Positions 7,301 through 10,100 of a stretch of DNA of 10,100 nt are shown piece by piece. This stretch comes from Amoeboradix gromovi (Eukaryota; Sanchytriomycota; Sanchytriomycetes; Sanchytriales; Sanchytriaceae): contig JADGIF010000361.1 of assembly GCA_018985225.1 (NCBI GenBank), positions 1-10,100 on the forward strand, in the 5' to 3' direction. The first letter of the stretch is position 1. Every line of letters begins with the position of its first letter. The notes below the pieces were generated by a model that saw only the letters and a program-made list of their open reading frames with translations, made no database searches and was not told where the DNA came from. Made by a program: the position numbers and the translations under genes.

Positions 7301-7655
7301 GCTCCACTGCTTAATACCGTTAATCTAAAGTCTAATGAGTCTAGGTCATCGGACATGTTGTCATCTATACAGAACATTCAACTGAAGAGTGCATCTTCAA
7401 TAAATAAGCTCCCCATTCCTAGGAATCTACTATTAGAACAAATCAAATCAGGTGCTAAACTTAAATCGGTATTATTCATTAATGTAGAACCTCACTGCGC
7501 CTATACAAAATAACTCACTGTCACCGAGTGTATCTGTTTCGAATAAACCAGATATTGCCAATGCGTTAGCTGAAGCATTAAAAGGTAGGAAAATGAAAAT
7601 GAAAGATGACAGCAACAGCAGCTTAGAAAAAGGTGATCCTGACGACTGGGAGTAG
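4322..7655 (+). CDS. Membrane-integral WASP-like protein (ectodomain, 9 TM, CRIB, WH2-CA)
   Basis: Tentative join 4322..7468 and 7488..7655, 1104 residues. Residues 1-200 form an ectodomain with 15 cysteines (72-197), resembling ephrin-receptor/GCC2-GCC3-like repeats. About nine hydrophobic segments follow (near 201-222, 229-246, 281-300, 328-345, 365-387, 445-458, 462-484, 491-509, 533-555), an odd number that puts the tail in the cytosol. After a 200-residue acidic linker and a basic patch comes a CRIB (IGKPTNFKHTGHLG, 791-804) and a GBD helix region (805-844; GVSSEDLKDPETFRFIIEFI). Then come three 13-residue repeats, PPPPPAP (989-995), WH2 (RNLLLEQIKSGAKLKS, 1034-1049), Central (ALAEALKGRKMKMKDD) and Acidic (DPDDWE). 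That is the WASP order with WH1 missing. By family knowledge, Rho-family GTPase binding should relieve autoinhibition so that WH2-CA activates Arp2/3. No signal peptide follows this ATG, so an upstream exon may be missing. GTG at 4310 is not a credible start. Confidence 0.85.
6692..6853 (+). other. CRIB/GBD module of the membrane WASP
   Basis: This segment encodes residues 791-844. The CRIB consensus I-S-x-P-x(2-4)-F-x-H-x(2)-H-x-G is matched by Ile791, Pro794, Phe797, His799, His802 and Gly804; Gly replaces the usual Ser. The following helix pattern (LPDAYKEIIEKAGVSSEDL, then KDPETFRFIIEFI) parallels the autoinhibitory GBD of WASP and N-WASP, which folds back on the Central helix. A Lys/Arg-rich patch precedes it, as in N-WASP, where it binds PIP2. 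Confidence 0.88.
7163..7279 (+). repeat. Three tandem 39-bp repeats (13 residues each) in the membrane WASP
   Basis: Units lie at 7163-7201, 7202-7240 and 7241-7279, each encoding ALTHSESPIQENI; the third has Ser for Pro. The copies differ only at the third base of the Ala codon (T, C, G) and at one C-to-T change in unit 3, so the duplication is recent or homogenised. The repeats keep the frame and directly precede the proline run, in the disordered stretch between GBD and WH2. SES-P sites could be phosphorylated. Confidence 0.97.
7469..7487 (+). other. Candidate 19-nt intron in the membrane WASP gene
   Basis: GTATTATTCATTAATGTAG begins GT, ends AG and contains TTAAT. Its removal joins the WH2-encoding frame in phase 0 to the frame encoding the Central-Acidic tail (open from 7488 to the TAG at 7653-7655). 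No other GT-AG pair that I checked in this stretch restores the frame. Without removal the WH2 frame ends at TAA 7511-7513. Introns this short are known from a few protists and nucleomorphs but would be extreme for a fungus. A +1 frameshift at AAA-TAA or a one-base error in the AAAA at 7507-7510 would also explain it. Confidence 0.4.
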
Positions 7656-7658
7656 CGA

Positions 7659-10022
7659 TCAAAACTCTTTATTAATAAAATCATACAGCTCATCTCCATT
7701 CTGTTTCCCCAATATTGTCCTCAATTTAGTTTTACTTGCACCTAATATTTGTAGCACTGTTTGGTACTCCTTTATCAGCTTCTTGTAGTTAAAACTGTTG
7801 ACGCCTGGCATTGATTGTACAAAATCAGCTCCACTGGCTACATCACTTTCATTACCAACATTTTTTGCTGTATCTACTTCTGGCTCTTGTTTATTTATCT
7901 TCAATAACTCAAATAACTTGGCACTAAACTCAGTGTCAGGTGACATGTATATTTGAAGTTTGGGAAAATAATGCATTAACACTGTTACTTTGCCTAATGC
8001 ATTGTACTTCATGAGATATTGCACTCGCAGTGATCTAGATTCTGTGAATTCAATCAGCAATATGGGAAACTCGTAGTTTAAACACAACTGCTGTGCTTGA
8101 TAGTACAATCTACCTGAGTTCAAGCTGCTTATTAAGTCAGATACTACTTTACGCTCCACTGCCATGTTTGGGGCTAATATATAGTCCCCAACATTCAGTG
8201 TAACAGCTGATAGTTTAAAATTGCGATTGAACAAAGAAAGTGGCAACCTACTTCTAAACTCACGCACGTCTACAATAACACACCTTTCTTTAGACTGTCC
8301 ACCAGCTATTCTTGTTGTTGCGTTCTGGTCTAACAGGTGCATAGCTTGAATTGGAACCGCTAGTCGTTCCTGGTCTATTATCAATTTATGAAAGGCATCC
8401 TTCTCCCTTCGTACATCCATCAAGCATTGCTGCTCTTCTTGGGATTCCTTGATCGTTAAAACATGGATTGTTATGTTTTCATTCAATGTGCAATATACCT
8501 CAACTAATCGAAGTGCGTACAAACTAGGATGATAGAGTATTATTTGTTGTGGCTTTATTATTGACAATTGCTCAATAGTCTTTAAATCATTAACGTTTTC
8601 AATAACGGCATTGAGATTCTCTCTACCTTCTTCTAGTTCTATTAGATCCATCTCTATACCTTCATGTACGATTTGGCTACCGACACTGTTTGACATCAAA
8701 TTGGTACCTCTCAATCTTCTTCGTTTATTAGTTCTTGCTTTTTCTGCAACAGGATGGCTTTGAGAAACAATTTTATTCTTTTCCAATTCACCCCTTTCTT
8801 TGAAGTAGTATCCTAGTTTAAACAGCATTAAGAGATTGATTGATTTATCGCCAATGACTACATTTGGCTGAGTTAAGTATTTACGTAAATAAATAGTAGT
8901 ACTCGTTGAATCTGTCAGTATTAATGTCTTTTGGTCAGTCAATATGTTTGAAATACAAGCCCATTTGCAATTTTCCTTTAGCACAGGTGCAACATTCAGT
9001 GGTAACTTGTATGTAATGTTATTATGTTTGTAGTGAATACTAGGACCTAAGCGTTTAATGTATACGCGGTCTTTGGCTTTAGAGTGTATTTGGGTAGCAC
9101 AGAAATGCGTAGTCCAACTGGCTTTGACGGTCATTGCATTGACGTGGGATTCAAAATATTTTAAAAATGAAATGCAATCATAGTCATAAAGATAGCTTAA
9201 CAAATGCTTAAAAAACTTGATTTCTTCAATTGCTAGTTGAGAAGAATCAGACAGCTTGTAATCGTTGGGTTCCAGTTCCTGCTTTAAAAGAAATTCAAAG
9301 TTTGAAGTTAAACTCTTTTCAAGAGTAATTTCAGTAGGATCTATCCATCTGCAGCTGCTTTTAAGGTCGCTGATAACTATCTGTAAGCAATCTCTTATGC
9401 AATGCTCAATATCCAGTAAATCCTTCTGAACTGGAATAGAATGCTCTTCAATAAATAGTTTTTTTAATCCATCATTTACAGCATCCCTGTATCTAGGATA
9501 TAGAAAGAGATTTTGTAGATACAGACTGCTCAGCATTCTTTCTATTTTGTTGAAACCAAACACAAATTTTTCTGGATTTTGAGAGAATCCTTTGATAGAC
9601 GGAGTAGTGTGCTGGTGAATAAGCTTCAGTATAAAGTGCTCAGTACTAGACTCAGTCACTTTATCTGCTTCCAATACCAGAACACATTTTATCAATTTAA
9701 AATCAATCACATTGTTTATTAAATCAGTAATTAGAATGCGGGAGGTAATTGAACAAACACCGCCCGATTGATATATTTTGCATCGATTCTTTATGTTGAT
9801 ATCGTTTGTAATCGCAGGGTTGGAGTGATTTAATATAAACACCAGATACTGACCTTCGTAACTTAATTTTGATATATACTCGTTGATTATAATATCAATG
9901 CCTAAACCTTTTGCTAATATCAATAATCCGTCCTCTTTTTGCAGCTCCTCAACAATTGTAGAGTGTAGTGCAAGCATTATACTTATCTGAGGCAAGCGGA
10001 GAATCGAGTAATTTGTTGGCAT
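7659..10022 (-). CDS. ERCC4: XPF/Rad1/ERCC4 structure-specific DNA repair endonuclease subunit
   Basis: A 787-residue catalytic subunit of the XPF-ERCC1 heterodimer, which cuts 5' of the lesion in nucleotide excision repair and acts on crosslinks and recombination flaps in the nucleus. The N-terminal two thirds is the degenerate SF2 helicase-like region (GLLILAKGLG near the start). A basic KRRRLRG cluster (433-439) lies in the linker and may be a nuclear localisation signal. The nuclease domain carries DVREFRSRLP (from Asp585) and the catalytic GDX9ERKX3D motif intact (Asp613, Glu623-Arg624-Lys625, Asp629). The last 57 residues form the helix-hairpin-helix domain that dimerises with ERCC1 (SMPGVNSFNYKKLIKEY). 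The first in-frame ATG is at 10022. The ATG at 9977 (MLALHSTIVEEL) aligns better with family N-termini and would give 772 residues. The stop is TGA, three bases from the convergent gene's stop. Confidence 0.95.
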   Translation of the reverse strand: MPTNYSILRLPQISIMLALHSTIVEELQKEDGLLILAKGLGIDIIINEYISKLSYEGQYLVFILNHSNPAITNDINIKNRCKIYQSGGVCSITSRILITDLINNVIDFKLIKCVLVLEADKVTESSTEHFILKLIHQHTTPSIKGFSQNPEKFVFGFNKIERMLSSLYLQNLFLYPRYRDAVNDGLKKLFIEEHSIPVQKDLLDIEHCIRDCLQIVISDLKSSCRWIDPTEITLEKSLTSNFEFLLKQELEPNDYKLSDSSQLAIEEIKFFKHLLSYLYDYDCISFLKYFESHVNAMTVKASWTTHFCATQIHSKAKDRVYIKRLGPSIHYKHNNITYKLPLNVAPVLKENCKWACISNILTDQKTLILTDSTSTTIYLRKYLTQPNVVIGDKSINLLMLFKLGYYFKERGELEKNKIVSQSHPVAEKARTNKRRRLRGTNLMSNSVGSQIVHEGIEMDLIELEEGRENLNAVIENVNDLKTIEQLSIIKPQQIILYHPSLYALRLVEVYCTLNENITIHVLTIKESQEEQQCLMDVRREKDAFHKLIIDQERLAVPIQAMHLLDQNATTRIAGGQSKERCVIVDVREFRSRLPLSLFNRNFKLSAVTLNVGDYILAPNMAVERKVVSDLISSLNSGRLYYQAQQLCLNYEFPILLIEFTESRSLRVQYLMKYNALGKVTVLMHYFPKLQIYMSPDTEFSAKLFELLKINKQEPEVDTAKNVGNESDVASGADFVQSMPGVNSFNYKKLIKEYQTVLQILGASKTKLRTILGKQNGDELYDFINKEF
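7668..7679. terminator. Palindromic bidirectional poly(A) signal TTTATTAATAAA
   Basis: A perfect 12-bp palindrome that reads AATAAA on both strands. On the plus strand the hexamer (7674-7679) lies 19 bases after the membrane-WASP stop. On the minus strand the hexamer (7668-7673) is read as Asn-Lys near the XPF C-terminus, six bases before its TGA. It could serve both convergent genes, whose mRNAs would then overlap antisense. Confidence 0.55.
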
Positions 10023-10051
10023 TAAATGGGACACCAAATATAAAAACTAGA

Positions 10052-10100
10052 CTAACTCGTTTTTAAAGGAGGTGCTCCATACGGAGGAAATGCTATCATT
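10052..10100 (-). CDS. Possible C-terminal end of a gene running in from the right
   Basis: On the minus strand the frame entering from the window edge reads MIAFPPYGAPPLKTS and stops at TAG (10052-10054). The Pro/Gly-rich tail looks protein-like, and the stop lies 29 bases upstream of the XPF ATG at 10022, a spacing possible in so compact a region. With only 15 codons visible this may be chance, and the family cannot be named. Confidence 0.25.
   Translation of the reverse strand, partial: MIAFPPYGAPPLKTS

Noticed and set aside
7505-7513. Euplotes-type nuclear code and frameshifting organism
   Set aside because: The AAA-TAA context fits, but XPF ends properly at TGA, which encodes Cys in Euplotes, and the gene content is not ciliate-like.
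7472-7699. Minus-strand open frame spanning the membrane-WASP and XPF 3' ends
   Set aside because: It is antisense to the Central-Acidic coding tail and overlaps the XPF C-terminus in another frame; it has no recognisable domain.
1-10100. tRNA, rRNA, CRISPR array, transposon or viral elements
   Set aside because: Reading both strands showed no B-box with paired arms, no regularly spaced repeats other than the coding triplicate at 7163-7279, and no transposase or reverse-transcriptase motifs.

Overview
This is a compact, AT-rich eukaryotic window. The identifiable genes are a centromeric histone, an XPF nuclease, a mitochondrial iron-sulfur co-chaperone, a dolichol-cycle phosphatase, a radial-spoke protein and a WASP-type actin regulator. 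Long genes are almost intronless, spacing is tight, and AATAAA poly(A) signals sit on or just before several stop codons. A radial-spoke protein (motile flagellum) next to a WASP protein (Arp2/3-driven actin, crawling) suggests an amoeboflagellate. A zoosporic fungus or close relative (chytrid, sanchytrid, cryptomycete or aphelid-like) is my best guess, but the window does not prove the lineage. The standard genetic code fits: TAA, TAG and TGA all end recognisable proteins at sensible points.

Layout, left to right. 1-537: a possible 3' exon on the minus strand, then a non-coding gap. 538-942 (+): small double zinc-finger protein. 1091-1807 (+): short RSPH3-like radial-spoke protein. 1808-2120: gap between convergent genes. 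2121-2645 (-): HSCB/Jac1 J-protein. 2852-3412 (-): dolichyl-diphosphatase DOLPP1. 3413-3744: gap holding a tiny signal-peptide-like frame. 3745-4143 (-): CENP-A. 4144-4321: divergent promoter. 4322-7655 (+): a large membrane protein whose cytosolic tail is a WASP effector region. 7659-10022 (-): XPF/Rad1 endonuclease. 10052-10100 (-): possible last codons of another gene.

The main discovery candidate is the 4322-7655 gene. One continuous frame encodes a cysteine-rich ectodomain, about nine membrane segments, a CRIB/GBD, a triplicated 13-residue repeat, a proline run and a WH2 motif. The Central and Acidic parts of the VCA module follow at once in another frame. It reads as a membrane-integral WASP in which a receptor-like module replaces the usual N-terminal WH1 domain. 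The frame change between WH2 and Central could be a 19-nt intron, a +1 frameshift at AAA-TAA, or a one-base sequence error. The genes are otherwise unrelated housekeeping and motility functions, and nothing suggests a shared pathway beyond shared promoters and overlapping 3' ends.
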